A stretch of DNA of 64,000 bases from DVED01 sp963838375 (GCA_963838375.1 CAWIQY010000006.1:124001-188000); one strand, 5' to 3'. Shown: positions 41,240-51,843, counted from the first letter of the stretch. The notes: generated by a model not told the origin, from the sequence alone. Made by a program: numbers and translations.

Positions 41240-41343
41240 TGGCGACTAGCTCATGACCAACTACCAATTACCAATTACCCAAATGAGTACGATCGCTTGC
41301 TGCTACCATAGTCGAGATGCTGGATATTGGGCAGGATCGTCAG

Positions 41344-43506
41344 ATGCACAAGATACTCAAACAACGAACGACTCAAATCTCCTTAGTGCTGCTTCTTGGA
41401 CTCGGTGCAGTGCTGGCGGGGGCGGGAATCTCTGCGATGCGGCGGGCGGGGGAAAACCGATCCCAGAACGTTCCCACAGAACCCAATGCTGGCAATGCAA
41501 AGATTTCCGCCGTGCTACTACTGCTTGAAGAACAACGTCTGGCGGCATTAAAACAACTTGCCGAAAAGGGATCGTCGATCGATCGTCATCGCGCCCGGTA
41601 TCTGCTAGCAACCGCAGCCCTGGAACAAAAACAAGGAGAAACAGCTCTCGAACAGTTAGAGGGACTGGAAAAAGAGTACCCCGTTTTAGCTGGCTATATT
41701 CTGCTCCAACGTGCCCGCGCTTACGAACTGTTAGGCAATGCTAATGAGGCAAACGCGACGTTACAGCAACTTGTGGAGACCTATGGCGATCGACCTGTCG
41801 CAGCCGAAGCCTTATCCATTTTGAGCCAAACTGAACCCCAATACGGACAGCAGGCGATCGATCGGTTTCCTACCCATCCCCGCAGTGCCGAAATTGCTCG
41901 CCAACAGCTTCAAGCCAATCCCGGCGATGAGAAAAGTAAAGCTCTTCTTCTATTACTGGCTAAACATCTCTATTTACCCAATATCGGGGATATTCTCGTC
42001 CAGTTGAGCGATCGATACGGCGATCGACTCAGCCCCGAAGATTGGGAAACCATTGCCTTTGGCTACTGGGAAAAAATGGACTACGGTCCAGCCGGGAAAG
42101 CCTATGCCAAAGCACCCCGCACGCCCAAAAACCTCTATCGGACCGGTCGGGGGTTGCAACTGGGGGGCAGCAATTCTGAAGCCAGAGCGGCTTACCAACA
42201 GCTTGTCGGGGCATTTCCCGAGACTGAGGATGGGGGGTTAGCTCTGATGCGACTGGCGCGGCTGTCAGCCGATCGTCAAGCCATTCCTTACCTCGATCGG
42301 ATTATTGCCAACAACCCCGATATTGCGGCTGAAGCCTTGTTGGACAAGGCAAAAATCCTCGATCGTCTCGGCAGTTCCGCATCGGCAACTCAAGCCCGAC
42401 AATCCCTACTCAACCAGTACCCCAACTCCGACTCCGCCGCCGAACTCCGTTGGCAAACCGCCCAAGGACTTGCCAAAGTTGGCAAATACCAAGAAGCTTG
42501 GCAGTGGGCAGAGCAAATCGTCAAGGAAAATCCTCAGAGCAAGCTGGCGCCAGAAGCTGGATTTTGGGTGGGTAAGTGGGCAAAAGTGTTGGGTCAATCT
42601 TCCAAAGCCACGCAAGCCTTTGAATACGTTGTGGCAAACTATCACCAATCCTACTACGCTTGGCGATCGGCGGTTTATCTGGGCTGGGATGTCGGTGACT
42701 TTACCACCGTGCGCCGGCTTTCTCCGGTGGTGGAAAAACTAAACGATCGTCTGATTCCTCCAGCGGGTTCTGAAACCTTGAAAGAACTATACGCCATCGG
42801 TCAAGATCGAGACGCCTGGACGCAGTGGCAGGTCGAATTTACCAACCGGATGGAACCCAGTTTTGAGGAACAGTTGACTGATGGCATGATGCGAATGGGT
42901 GTGGGCGATTCCCTGGATGGGATTTATATGCTCTCGAACCTTGCCGATCGAGAAAAACCCGAGGATCGAGCCAAATATCAGGAGATTTCCCAACAACCCG
43001 CCTATTGGGAAACGTTGTATCCTTTCCCCTATTTCGATCTGATTCTCGATTGGTCGGTGAAGCGCCAACTTAACCCTCTGCTGACTATCTCGCTCATTCG
43101 TCAAGAGTCTCGCTTTATGCCCTCCATTCAATCGGTTGCTGACGCTAGGGGCTTGATGCAGGTACTACCGGAAACTGGGGAGTGGATTGCCCAGAAGGCG
43201 AACGAGCCACCGCCGAAGGATTTGAACGATCCCAACGATAATATTCGGCTGGGAACTTTATATTTGGATTTTACCCACGACGAATATAATGATAACTCGC
43301 TATTTGCGATCGCTAGCTATAATGCCGGACCCGGTAGTGTTGCCGACTGGAAAAAGCGGTTTGCATTCGACGATCCCGATGTATTTGCGAGTAAAATTCC
43401 TTTCCCGGAAACGAATGACTATATCAGTTCTGTTTTTGGCAATTATTGGAACTACTTGCGGCTATATAACCCGGAGATTAAACAACGTATGGAAACGGTG
43501 AAATAG
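41344..43506 (+). CDS. soluble-type lytic murein transglycosylase (SLT)
   Basis: A 720-residue protein that cleaves the MurNAc-GlcNAc bond of peptidoglycan. 'RTTQISLVLLLGLGAVLAGA' is an N-terminal anchor or signal. Residues ~50-530 form a long alpha-helical superhelix of TPR-like repeats ('GYILLQRARAYELLGNANEA', 'AELRWQTAQGLAKVGKYQEA'). The C-terminal SLT domain has 'LTISLIRQESRFMPSIQSVA', with the catalytic Glu, 'DARGLMQVLPETGEWIA' and 'FAIASYNAGPGSVADWKKRF'. The preferred start is ATG 41344; ATG 41317 is nine codons earlier. It follows the L,D-transpeptidase gene. Confidence 0.93.
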   Translation: MHKILKQRTTQISLVLLLGLGAVLAGAGISAMRRAGENRSQNVPTEPNAGNAKISAVLLLLEEQRLAALKQLAEKGSSIDRHRARYLLATAALEQKQGETALEQLEGLEKEYPVLAGYILLQRARAYELLGNANEANATLQQLVETYGDRPVAAEALSILSQTEPQYGQQAIDRFPTHPRSAEIARQQLQANPGDEKSKALLLLLAKHLYLPNIGDILVQLSDRYGDRLSPEDWETIAFGYWEKMDYGPAGKAYAKAPRTPKNLYRTGRGLQLGGSNSEARAAYQQLVGAFPETEDGGLALMRLARLSADRQAIPYLDRIIANNPDIAAEALLDKAKILDRLGSSASATQARQSLLNQYPNSDSAAELRWQTAQGLAKVGKYQEAWQWAEQIVKENPQSKLAPEAGFWVGKWAKVLGQSSKATQAFEYVVANYHQSYYAWRSAVYLGWDVGDFTTVRRLSPVVEKLNDRLIPPAGSETLKELYAIGQDRDAWTQWQVEFTNRMEPSFEEQLTDGMMRMGVGDSLDGIYMLSNLADREKPEDRAKYQEISQQPAYWETLYPFPYFDLILDWSVKRQLNPLLTISLIRQESRFMPSIQSVADARGLMQVLPETGEWIAQKANEPPPKDLNDPNDNIRLGTLYLDFTHDEYNDNSLFAIASYNAGPGSVADWKKRFAFDDPDVFASKIPFPETNDYISSVFGNYWNYLRLYNPEIKQRMETVK

Positions 43507-43530
43507 TTATTGGTTATTGGTTATTGGTTA
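43507..43530. repeat. TTATTGG heptamer tandem repeat
   Basis: Three and a half head-to-tail TTATTGG units lie just after the lytic transglycosylase stop. Similar heptamer runs occur at 63468-63492 and 63527-63575. Confidence 0.6.
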
Positions 43531-43577
43531 TGAGTTGTGGGCGGTTGGCTCATTTTAAACGATTTACTAATTCCCGA

Positions 43578-46500
43578 TTACCGAGCAATGGCAAAACGAT
43601 CGATAAAATCTCGAACTCGTTCTAAACTCTCATCAATGCGATCGAGCAATTCCAGTGAAGATTCCAGACCACTGGTTTGAGCGAGACCCTCGAGTTGTTC
43701 GGCGAGTTCGGGGATTTGGCGAATGGCTGCGGTACTGCTAGCGCCTTTAAGTTGGTGAGCAAATTGAGCGACCATCTCCCACGATCGATCGTGCAGCGAT
43801 TCCCGCAGCAAAGGGAGTTTGGCGATTGCATCCTCATAGAAGATTTCCAACACCTCCAACTGAAACTCCCGATCTCCTTGAGTGAGTTCGGCAAGGCGGT
43901 CTAAATCGACCGGAGATAGATCTTCTGGCTCGAGGGTCGCCTGAGATCGATCGGGTACAACAACCGAACTCTGTTGGTTCAATTCGATCGTACCCGTTTG
44001 CGACACCACTCCGGTCCAATGACTCAACACCTTTGCCAGGTCGTCTAAATCCACAGGTTTGCTGAGATAGTCATCCATACCTGCCGCCAAGCATTTTTCT
44101 CGATCGCCTTTGAGGGCGTTTGCCGTCATCGCAATCACCGTGCTAGGGTGTGTTGGATCTTCCCGCAGTCGCAAAGCTTTCGTGGTTTCGTAACCATCGA
44201 GAACGGGCATCAGACAGTCCATTAAGACAATATCAAAAGACTGGCGCTCGAGTAAGTCCAGAGCTTCCCGACCGTTAGAGACGCAGGTTGCCGAGACAAT
44301 ACCCAAGCGTTTGAGTTGATTGAGAATGACTTTCTGATTGATCGGGGTATCTTCAACGACTAAGATACTAAGAGCTGCAAGTTGCGGGTGGGAAGACTGA
44401 GACGGAGATTGGCTGTGGTTGAGGATTGCCAGTTCGGGGTTCAGTTCGATCGTCGAGTCCATATCCTCAACACCACTGGCAGAGTGAATTGTTTCGAGCA
44501 GGCGAGAAGCTTTCATCGGTTTGAGGATGTAACCCGATGCCCCCCGTTCCATCAGGCGCTTCACCTGTTCGTGTTGGTGAATCGGAGCTTGAACGAGCCA
44601 TTTGGTATGGGATAACTCCGGATCGAAACTAATCAATTGACCCAAGATTTCCCCATTGAGAGCCGGACTTTGTAAGTCGATCAGCACCACTTGGTAAGGT
44701 TGACCGACTTCCAACGCGCGGCGCAGCTGCATCAGTGCGGCTTGCGCGTTGTGAACCACGTGACAGTCCATATTCCAAGCCGCAGCATAAGCCGATATCG
44801 CACGGCAACTGGTGATATTGTCATCGACGACTAACAATTTCAGTCCCGCCAGGCTGGAAAATTTAGTCCGCTCGGCGTTGAGAGGAGATTGCGCGCGGCT
44901 AAATCGAGCGGTAAACCAAAAAGTCGAACCTTCCCCCTGATGGCTGTCAACGCCAATTTCGCCATCCATCAGCGCCACCAATTGCTTGCAGATTGCCAGA
45001 CCCAAACCGGTTCCGCCGTACTTGCGGGTGGTGGAAGCATCGACTTGGGAAAAGGATTGAAAAAGCTTCTTTTGGTCATCTGGCGCAATCCCGATCCCGG
45101 TATCGCGCACTTCAAACCGTAACGCGATCGCGCCGTCTACAGTGGGGAAGGAGGAATTTTGATGGGTTTTTTCGAGCAGAGAGACCCGAATCACCACCTC
45201 GCCTGCATCTGTAAATTTAATCGCATTGCCCGCCAGATTGGTCAGCACTTGACGCAAGCGAGCGGCATCTCCCCGCAGGGTGAGAGGAACGTTGCTTTCT
45301 GCTATGGTAAACAGCTCGAGATCTTTCTCTCGAGCTTGGAGAGCGAACAAATCGACGATCCCTTCCAAACAAGTGTTTAAGTCAAAATCGATCGATTCCA
45401 GGCGCATTTCTCCGGCTTCGAGCTTCGAGAAATCCAGAATCTCGTTGACGAGATTCAGCAAATTTTGCCCGCTGGTTCTCACCGTCTGGACGAAATCCCG
45501 TTGTTGGGCATTGAGGGGGGTATCTAGCAGCAAATTCGTCATGCCGATTACCCCATTCATGGGGGTGCGAATTTCGTGGCTCATATTGGCGAGAAATTGG
45601 GATTTCATCCGCGAGGCTTCGATCGCGGCTTCCCTCGCGCCCACCAATTCATTAATCACCTGAGTGACGATCACGATGCCGCCAATATGTCCCTCCGAAA
45701 GGTACCAAGGTTGGAGCGCCCAACGCAGATACACAATGGAGCCATCCGCTCGCTGCCAGCAATCTTCGGGGTGAGCGAGGACTTCCCCTTGCAGAGCTAG
45801 TTGATAAAGGGAGTGCCATTCGGGCTTGAGATCGGGGATCGCATCAACGTGTCGCTGACCGATCAGGTGTTGTCCCTGAAGCTGGTAATCCACTCGCCAT
45901 TGGTTGCTGTGTGCCAAATAGCGCATTTGCGAATCAAACATTGCCATGGCGACTGGAACGTGGGTGATGATTTGTCGCAGTTGTTGCCGTTCTTGTTCGA
46001 GAGCTTGTTCGGCAAGCTGACGCTCGATACACAGTGAGAGCGCCGTAGCGGCAGCCCGCAACAGGTCTACTTCCAGGGGTCTCCAAACTTTGGTTTCCTC
46101 GCAGCGATCGAAACCGATGAACCCGAAAAACTCGCCGTTGACGGTCAGCGGCAGCACCAAAATGGAGAGAATGTCTTGCCCGACTAGGTGTTGACGTTCC
46201 GACTCCGGGAAATCACCGGTTTGACCCATAATGATTTCCCCTCGATCTAATAGTTGTTGCCACCGGGGACAGGCCTCGTCATAGGAGAACGTTTGCACGT
46301 CTGGGTTATTCATTTGGGGAGTAATTCCTGCCGCACACCATTCGACGCGCTGTCTGGCAAGCAGACGACCTGTTTCGTCCCGGTGATTTTCAAAGAGATA
46401 GACGCGACTGGCTCCAGCGGCTCGTCCGAGGGGTTCGATCGTGCTGGCATCGCCGAGGAGACGATCGGCTCCCGCCAGCAACCGCCGCTGAACGTCTACC

Positions 46501-49500
46501 AGGGCAGCCAGATAGCGTTCCCGTTTGGCAAGGGCTTTTTCCGATCTCTTGCGATCGCTAATATCTCGGCAGACGCAAATCAGACCCACTCCTTTAATTA
46601 AAGTCAGCGATACATCTTGGTCAAATGTGGAACCGTCCGCTCGCCTGCCGATGGCTTCTCCTTGCCACCTGCCGAAGTTCTCGACGAGGGGGAAGACTTC
46701 CAACTCGAAGCGAGTCTTTTCCTCGGGTTCGTACAACCGATGCCAGGTTTTCCCCAGTAGATCGTTGGGATGTTCGTATCCAAACAAACGCAGGTGAGCA
46801 TCGTTGATGTAAAGATATTCTCCCACTTCATTGACAATGCCAATGCCTTCGTTAGCGGCTTCGATGGCAGCGACTTGCTGGCGCATCATTTCTTCCGATC
46901 GCTTGCGAGTGGTAATATCCCGAGAAATGCCATCGAGGCGCAAGGGATTGCCTGTGGTATCGTAAATCAGGCGGGCGCGATCTTGAATCCACCGAATGTT
47001 TCCTGAGGGTTGGAGAAGACGGTATTCGAGGGTGTAGTTCTGGGTTTGGCGAATTTCGCGGTGAATGCGTTCCACCCAGTCGCGATCGTCTGGGTGAATG
47101 ACGGCTAAGCGCAGTTCTGGATTGGCGAAAAATTCAGCGATCGATCTACCGTATATTTTCTCCGCAGCCGGACTCATGTAGAGCAATTCTCCACTTTCTT
47201 GGCATTGCGACCACACCACATCATCGAGGGACGCTAAAATCCGATCGAGACGGTCCTGACTTTCTGCTCGTGCGGTTTCAGCGATTGCCCGATCGCGAGC
47301 GCCGATCACCGAAGCAATCGCATAGGCGAGATAGTTAGCGAAGTTTTGTTCCTCCACCGTCCAAGTTCGGGGTTTACCGACGTGTTCGTGACACAGGACG
47401 CCCACCGTGCGACCGTTGACGCGAATGGGTACGTCTAGGGTAGAGGTAATGCCTAGGGGAATCAGGTAACGGGCGCTGTATTCGTGGGTGCGGGGATCGT
47501 TTTGGGCGCGATCGACGGCGATGACGCGATCGGCTTCCAGTGCCTGGAAGTATTGATAGCTGTCGGCGGCAGACATTTCATCGTCGTATTGAGTGTGGGT
47601 ACTCGTGCCATTGTCATAGCGCTGGACGCAGGTTAGCAGGGAACGATCGTCGTTATAGAACCACACGCTGGAGCGTTCCATATCCAACGTCCGGGCGGCA
47701 ATCAGGGTGATTTCTCGCAGCGCAAATTCTAGGTCTCCGGTATACAAGGCTTGTTGGCTTGCCAGTTCCAGGATCGCTAGCTGCTGTCGTCTCAAACGGA
47801 CTTCGCTTTGACGTCGCAGTTCTTCCGATCGTTTGCGTTCGGTAATATCCCGAGCAATGCCGTCTAGACGGATTGGGGTTCCGGTTTCGTCTGCGATCGA
47901 TCGAACCCGATCTTGCAGCCAGCACACGGAACCCGAAGGTTTGAGAATTCGGTACTCGAGACTGCCGCTTCCGGTTTGGACGATCGATCTTTGAGTATTT
48001 TCCCACGCCGATCGATCTTGGGGATGAATCGCCTCAGACCACAGTTGCGGATTCTCGATCAGTTCTCCAACGGGTCTACCGTATACTTTCTCGGCTGCCG
48101 AACTCAGATAAAGTAACTTCCCTGTTTCTAAAGACATCGACCACACCACATCGTCGAGGGAGGCGAAGATCCGATCGAGGCGTTCTTGAGAAGCTTGGTG
48201 AGCGGCTTGGGCACGGGTGCGATCGCGGGCTTCGATCGCCAGGGAAATGGCGTAGGCTAAGTAATTGGCAAAGTTTTGCTCTTCGATTTCCCAAGTTCGC
48301 AGTTCGCCGATGTGTTCGTGGCACAGGACACCGACGGTTTTTCCCCCCACACGGATCGGAACGTCCAACATGGAGTTAATCCCCAATGGTGTCAGATAGT
48401 GTTCGCTAAACTCGCAAGTGCGCGGGTCTCGGTGAGCATCGCCTGCAGCGATGACCTCCTCCCGTTCTAAGGCTTGAAAATAGCCGGGATAGTCACTCTG
48501 GGAAAGTTCCAGCCCTTGGGAATAGGTATCAGCGGTCAGTTCGTAGAGTTGATAGCAACAAATTTTGGAGCGATCTTCGTTGTAAAACCAGGCACTGACT
48601 CGTTCGACTTCCAAAGTGCGCGTGGCGATCTTGACGATTTCTTGCAAAGCACGGACTAAATCTCCGGTGTACGATGCGGGTTGTCCCGCCAGTTCCAACA
48701 TGGCATTTTGCTGTCGCCGCAGGCGGCGTTCGCTGGCTTGCCGCATTGCTTCGATGCGGGCGCGATCGCTGCCTTCGAGTACGAGGGCGATGACGTGGGC
48801 GAGATAATTGGCAAAATTCTGCTCCTCAACTGCCCACATTCGCGGTTCGCCAATATGTTCGTGACACAAAATCCCTACAATGCGATCGCCCACTCGAATG
48901 GGTACGTCTAGCATGGCGTCGATGCTGTGGGTCGCCAGATATTGGGTGCTAAACTCGCGGGTGCGCGGATCTTGGTGGGCATTGTCGGCAGCGATCGAGG
49001 GATCGGTGTCGATGGTGTGGAAATACCGGGGATAATCGGCAACGGAGAGTTCCATACCCTGGGTATGACGATCGATCGTCAGTTCGTATAGGTGAGCGCA
49101 GCGGATGTGGGAGCGATCTTCGTTGTAAAACCAAACGCTCGCCCGATCCACATTGAGGGTGCGCGCGGCAATCTGGGTAATTTCTTGCAGTGCCTGTTCC
49201 AAGTTTTCTGCATAAGACCCCTGTTTTTTGGCCAGCTCGACCATGGCAAGCTGCTGTTTGCGCAAGCGTATTTCGTTAGCTTGCAGGGCTTCTTCCGACT
49301 GCTTGCGATCGCTGATATCGGTATGAGAACCCACCACCCGCACCGGGTTTCCCCCTGCGTCCCACTGAGCTTGTCCGCGATCGAGAATCCATTTATAACT
49401 GCCATCTTTGCAGCGCATTCGATGCTCGGTCATGTAAAACGGCGTTTGCCGTGCCAAATGGGCTTGCACTGCTGCCATCACCGCAGCTAAGTCCTCGGGA

Positions 49501-51179
49501 TGCACCCGGCTGCTCCATTCTTCGATGTGGTTGTCGATTTCGTCTTCGGCATACCCCAGCATCTCTTTCCAGCGGACGGAGAAGAAGACTTCATTGGTAA
49601 CGGGGTTCCAGTCCCAAATGCCATCACCCGTGCCTTGCAGGGCGAGCTGCCAGCGCTCCTCGCTGTTTTGCAGGGCGGTTTGGGCTAGAAAGCGATCGGT
49701 AATTTCGGACTCTAGTTCGATCGTCCGTTCCCGAACCCGCTCCTCCAACTCGTTGTTGGCACGATGAAGAGCAATCTCCGCCCATTTGCGCTGGAGTTCG
49801 GCGGCAGCACGGGCGGCAAAGATGCTGACGATCGATCGAGTGAGATCTTCATCTTCTAGGGGTTTGTCGTCGAGAACGCACAGACTACCGATGGCTCGTT
49901 GCTCTAAATCGAACAGGGGAACGCCGAAATAGGAGACTGCTCCCATGGCGACAATATCGCGATGGGGAAAATGTTCCAGCAAGTTATCCGGGTAGCACAG
50001 TGGCTGTCCCAGATCCCGTACCCGTTGGCAAGGTTTGCCGCAGACGTTCAAGGTTCCGGGTTCGATCGATCGATCTCCCGCCCACCCAGCTAGCAATGTC
50101 AGGGTTTGGGAGGAGTTTTCCACGGTTTCGCTCACCAACACGTATCGCACGTTTAAAGCTTGGGCGAGATGGCGGACTAAGGCGGGAAAAAAATCTTCTC
50201 CGGTGACGGCGGCAGTGCCGGCAACGATATTTTGCAGGGCGCTTTCGGTCTGTTGGCGTTGGGTGATTTCGGTTTCCAAGCGAACGATGGTTTGTTTGAG
50301 TTGCGTATTTTTTTGGATCACTTTTTGGGTCAAGACTTCTTTCATCTTAACGATCGATCTTTCCTGAGCGATGTAATGGGTCATATCTCGACCGATACAG
50401 ATAAAACTGGGAGATTCTTTCAGTTCGGCTCTAATGTTCGAGTTGTCACTCTGCTGGAGGAGGGCGCAGGAGAAAACCAGAGATCGGATTTCGCCAGAGT
50501 GGGTTTGGCAGTCGAGTTCGATATAAGTGTTTTCCGGAACGACTTCGGATTTGTTCCCAGAAGATTTGGGATTGCTTAACTGTTGAAAAAGTTCTAATAA
50601 TCCATGAGGTTGGGGCGCGAGTAAGGTGATCGATCGATCGATTAACTCCAATTCTTCATAGCCAAATAAATGCAGAGCTGCCCGATTTGCCGTCAGGATC
50701 TTTCCCGAATGAGAAACAATCAGCAGTACATCTGTAATGTTGGTGAGAACTTCAGCGACGTCAGAGCGAATGGTCGTTAACTGCCCGAGCAATAATTGGG
50801 TTTCGTGAACCTCTTGAACTAAACGTTGCTTCATTACCATTTCGGGAGTCGTATCTTCAAAAAAGAGAAACAGTCGTTCCCCCGAATATTCATCGCTGAG
50901 GATGTGAAGATCGAAGTACATCGGCTGGTCTTGACTGGGGCTGCGATCGATCCCGCACAGATCCCAGCTTTCGATGCTCCCTTCTAGCAAGGATAGCAGT
51001 TGCTCTTCCATGCCAATGATTTCTGGAAAAGCCGATTGTACGGTATTCCCTAAGCTGACTTGGGAAGGAAGATCGGCATACCGATGCACGCCGGGCGACA
51101 CGGCTAAAATCCTTAAGTCTCGATCGACAATCAGATATTCAAATTGTAGCGAATATAAAAATCGTTTGAATATCTCCAT
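43578..51179 (-). CDS. giant hybrid histidine kinase (multi-PAS/GAF, HisKA, HATPase, 2 REC, HPt)
   Basis: A 2533-residue cytoplasmic phosphorelay protein with no membrane helix. Approximate order: PAS-like 1-110, PAS 140-265, coil, GAF 318-462, PAS 505-625, GAF 636-800, GAF 816-983, PAS 998-1115, GAF 1122-1295, PAS 1308-1425, PAS 1432-1545, GAF 1553-1720, PAS 1735-1845. Then HisKA with His1868 ('NMSHEIRTPMNGV'), HATPase 1970-2090, REC1 2110-2235 (Asp2168), REC2 2270-2390 (Asp2321) and HPt 2430-2533 (His2475 in 'AHQLKGAS'). GAFs at 636, 816 and 1122 are close copies sharing 'SVWFYNEDRS'-type and 'EEQNFANYLA' motifs, so the gene grew by internal duplication. Every GAF and PAS ligand is unknown. 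Confidence 0.95.
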   Translation of the reverse strand: MEIFKRFLYSLQFEYLIVDRDLRILAVSPGVHRYADLPSQVSLGNTVQSAFPEIIGMEEQLLSLLEGSIESWDLCGIDRSPSQDQPMYFDLHILSDEYSGERLFLFFEDTTPEMVMKQRLVQEVHETQLLLGQLTTIRSDVAEVLTNITDVLLIVSHSGKILTANRAALHLFGYEELELIDRSITLLAPQPHGLLELFQQLSNPKSSGNKSEVVPENTYIELDCQTHSGEIRSLVFSCALLQQSDNSNIRAELKESPSFICIGRDMTHYIAQERSIVKMKEVLTQKVIQKNTQLKQTIVRLETEITQRQQTESALQNIVAGTAAVTGEDFFPALVRHLAQALNVRYVLVSETVENSSQTLTLLAGWAGDRSIEPGTLNVCGKPCQRVRDLGQPLCYPDNLLEHFPHRDIVAMGAVSYFGVPLFDLEQRAIGSLCVLDDKPLEDEDLTRSIVSIFAARAAAELQRKWAEIALHRANNELEERVRERTIELESEITDRFLAQTALQNSEERWQLALQGTGDGIWDWNPVTNEVFFSVRWKEMLGYAEDEIDNHIEEWSSRVHPEDLAAVMAAVQAHLARQTPFYMTEHRMRCKDGSYKWILDRGQAQWDAGGNPVRVVGSHTDISDRKQSEEALQANEIRLRKQQLAMVELAKKQGSYAENLEQALQEITQIAARTLNVDRASVWFYNEDRSHIRCAHLYELTIDRHTQGMELSVADYPRYFHTIDTDPSIAADNAHQDPRTREFSTQYLATHSIDAMLDVPIRVGDRIVGILCHEHIGEPRMWAVEEQNFANYLAHVIALVLEGSDRARIEAMRQASERRLRRQQNAMLELAGQPASYTGDLVRALQEIVKIATRTLEVERVSAWFYNEDRSKICCYQLYELTADTYSQGLELSQSDYPGYFQALEREEVIAAGDAHRDPRTCEFSEHYLTPLGINSMLDVPIRVGGKTVGVLCHEHIGELRTWEIEEQNFANYLAYAISLAIEARDRTRAQAAHQASQERLDRIFASLDDVVWSMSLETGKLLYLSSAAEKVYGRPVGELIENPQLWSEAIHPQDRSAWENTQRSIVQTGSGSLEYRILKPSGSVCWLQDRVRSIADETGTPIRLDGIARDITERKRSEELRRQSEVRLRRQQLAILELASQQALYTGDLEFALREITLIAARTLDMERSSVWFYNDDRSLLTCVQRYDNGTSTHTQYDDEMSAADSYQYFQALEADRVIAVDRAQNDPRTHEYSARYLIPLGITSTLDVPIRVNGRTVGVLCHEHVGKPRTWTVEEQNFANYLAYAIASVIGARDRAIAETARAESQDRLDRILASLDDVVWSQCQESGELLYMSPAAEKIYGRSIAEFFANPELRLAVIHPDDRDWVERIHREIRQTQNYTLEYRLLQPSGNIRWIQDRARLIYDTTGNPLRLDGISRDITTRKRSEEMMRQQVAAIEAANEGIGIVNEVGEYLYINDAHLRLFGYEHPNDLLGKTWHRLYEPEEKTRFELEVFPLVENFGRWQGEAIGRRADGSTFDQDVSLTLIKGVGLICVCRDISDRKRSEKALAKRERYLAALVDVQRRLLAGADRLLGDASTIEPLGRAAGASRVYLFENHRDETGRLLARQRVEWCAAGITPQMNNPDVQTFSYDEACPRWQQLLDRGEIIMGQTGDFPESERQHLVGQDILSILVLPLTVNGEFFGFIGFDRCEETKVWRPLEVDLLRAAATALSLCIERQLAEQALEQERQQLRQIITHVPVAMAMFDSQMRYLAHSNQWRVDYQLQGQHLIGQRHVDAIPDLKPEWHSLYQLALQGEVLAHPEDCWQRADGSIVYLRWALQPWYLSEGHIGGIVIVTQVINELVGAREAAIEASRMKSQFLANMSHEIRTPMNGVIGMTNLLLDTPLNAQQRDFVQTVRTSGQNLLNLVNEILDFSKLEAGEMRLESIDFDLNTCLEGIVDLFALQAREKDLELFTIAESNVPLTLRGDAARLRQVLTNLAGNAIKFTDAGEVVIRVSLLEKTHQNSSFPTVDGAIALRFEVRDTGIGIAPDDQKKLFQSFSQVDASTTRKYGGTGLGLAICKQLVALMDGEIGVDSHQGEGSTFWFTARFSRAQSPLNAERTKFSSLAGLKLLVVDDNITSCRAISAYAAAWNMDCHVVHNAQAALMQLRRALEVGQPYQVVLIDLQSPALNGEILGQLISFDPELSHTKWLVQAPIHQHEQVKRLMERGASGYILKPMKASRLLETIHSASGVEDMDSTIELNPELAILNHSQSPSQSSHPQLAALSILVVEDTPINQKVILNQLKRLGIVSATCVSNGREALDLLERQSFDIVLMDCLMPVLDGYETTKALRLREDPTHPSTVIAMTANALKGDREKCLAAGMDDYLSKPVDLDDLAKVLSHWTGVVSQTGTIELNQQSSVVVPDRSQATLEPEDLSPVDLDRLAELTQGDREFQLEVLEIFYEDAIAKLPLLRESLHDRSWEMVAQFAHQLKGASSTAAIRQIPELAEQLEGLAQTSGLESSLELLDRIDESLERVRDFIDRFAIAR

Positions 51180-51292
51180 CTCGGACTCCCGAACTCAAGG
51201 GTGCTGGGCGATCGTTTCTCAAACTTTAACAAAAATCATTGAAGAAGAATCGAAATTTCTAATCTGGATAACGAACAGTTGACAAACTTAAT

Positions 51293-51841
51293 TTAAATTA
51301 TCTTTCGTGAGAGTTCCTCAAAAATAGAATCCACATTTTTACCGGTTTTAGCCGATGTTAAATGAGTAGACAAAACGCGATCGAACCCTTGAGCTTCAAC
51401 AGTTTTGAGTAATGCTTCCGTTTTTTCGGGTGGAAAGAGATCGGTTTTATTTAAAGCGACGATCGCCCAACCTTCAGGATTGACGGATGAAAAGAGGTGA
51501 ATATGTTCGCCCAGACGCTCGATGGTTTCCGGTCGAGTGACATCGGCAACAATTAATGCTCCTTTCGCCCCCTGCAAGTAACTCGGCGCGATCGACTTAA
51601 ACCGAGTATGACCTTCGAGATCCCAAAGAATCAGTTGTAACGCCACTGGATTTGGAGAGGTTTCTCGTTCGCCGGCTGATGCTATCAGAGGATCGAGTTT
51701 GACTGTTTTTCGAGAAATTTTGACTCCGACTGTGGACAGATACTGGTCGCTAAACATCCCTTCCACATAACGGCGAATGAGACTCGTTTTACCGACCCCG
51801 AAATCACCCACCATACACATTTTCTTAGAAATTGTTGCCAT
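51293..51841 (-). CDS. Ras/Rab-like small GTPase
   Basis: A 182-residue single-domain GTPase of the prokaryotic Ras-like group. G1 'VGDFGVGKTSL' (Lys18, Thr19), candidate switch I Thr37 in 'LSTVGVKISRK', G3 'LILWDLEGHTRF' (Asp74, Gly77), G4 'ALNKTDL' (131-134) and G5 'LTSAKTG' are all present. The residue after D-L-E-G is His78, where Ras has catalytic Gln61, so intrinsic hydrolysis may be slow. There is no lipidation motif. It starts 3 bases after the stop of the roadblock/OmpA gene, in one operon. Roadblock proteins are known partners of MglA-type GTPases, which suggests a direct functional pair. Confidence 0.92.
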   Translation of the reverse strand: MATISKKMCMVGDFGVGKTSLIRRYVEGMFSDQYLSTVGVKISRKTVKLDPLIASAGERETSPNPVALQLILWDLEGHTRFKSIAPSYLQGAKGALIVADVTRPETIERLGEHIHLFSSVNPEGWAIVALNKTDLFPPEKTEALLKTVEAQGFDRVLSTHLTSAKTGKNVDSIFEELSRKII

Positions 51842-51843
51842 AG

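Noticed and set aside
43578..51179. Phytochrome-type bilin binding in the first GAF domain
   Set aside because: A Cys-rich stretch is present near residue 380, but the typical chromophore Cys-His context is not.
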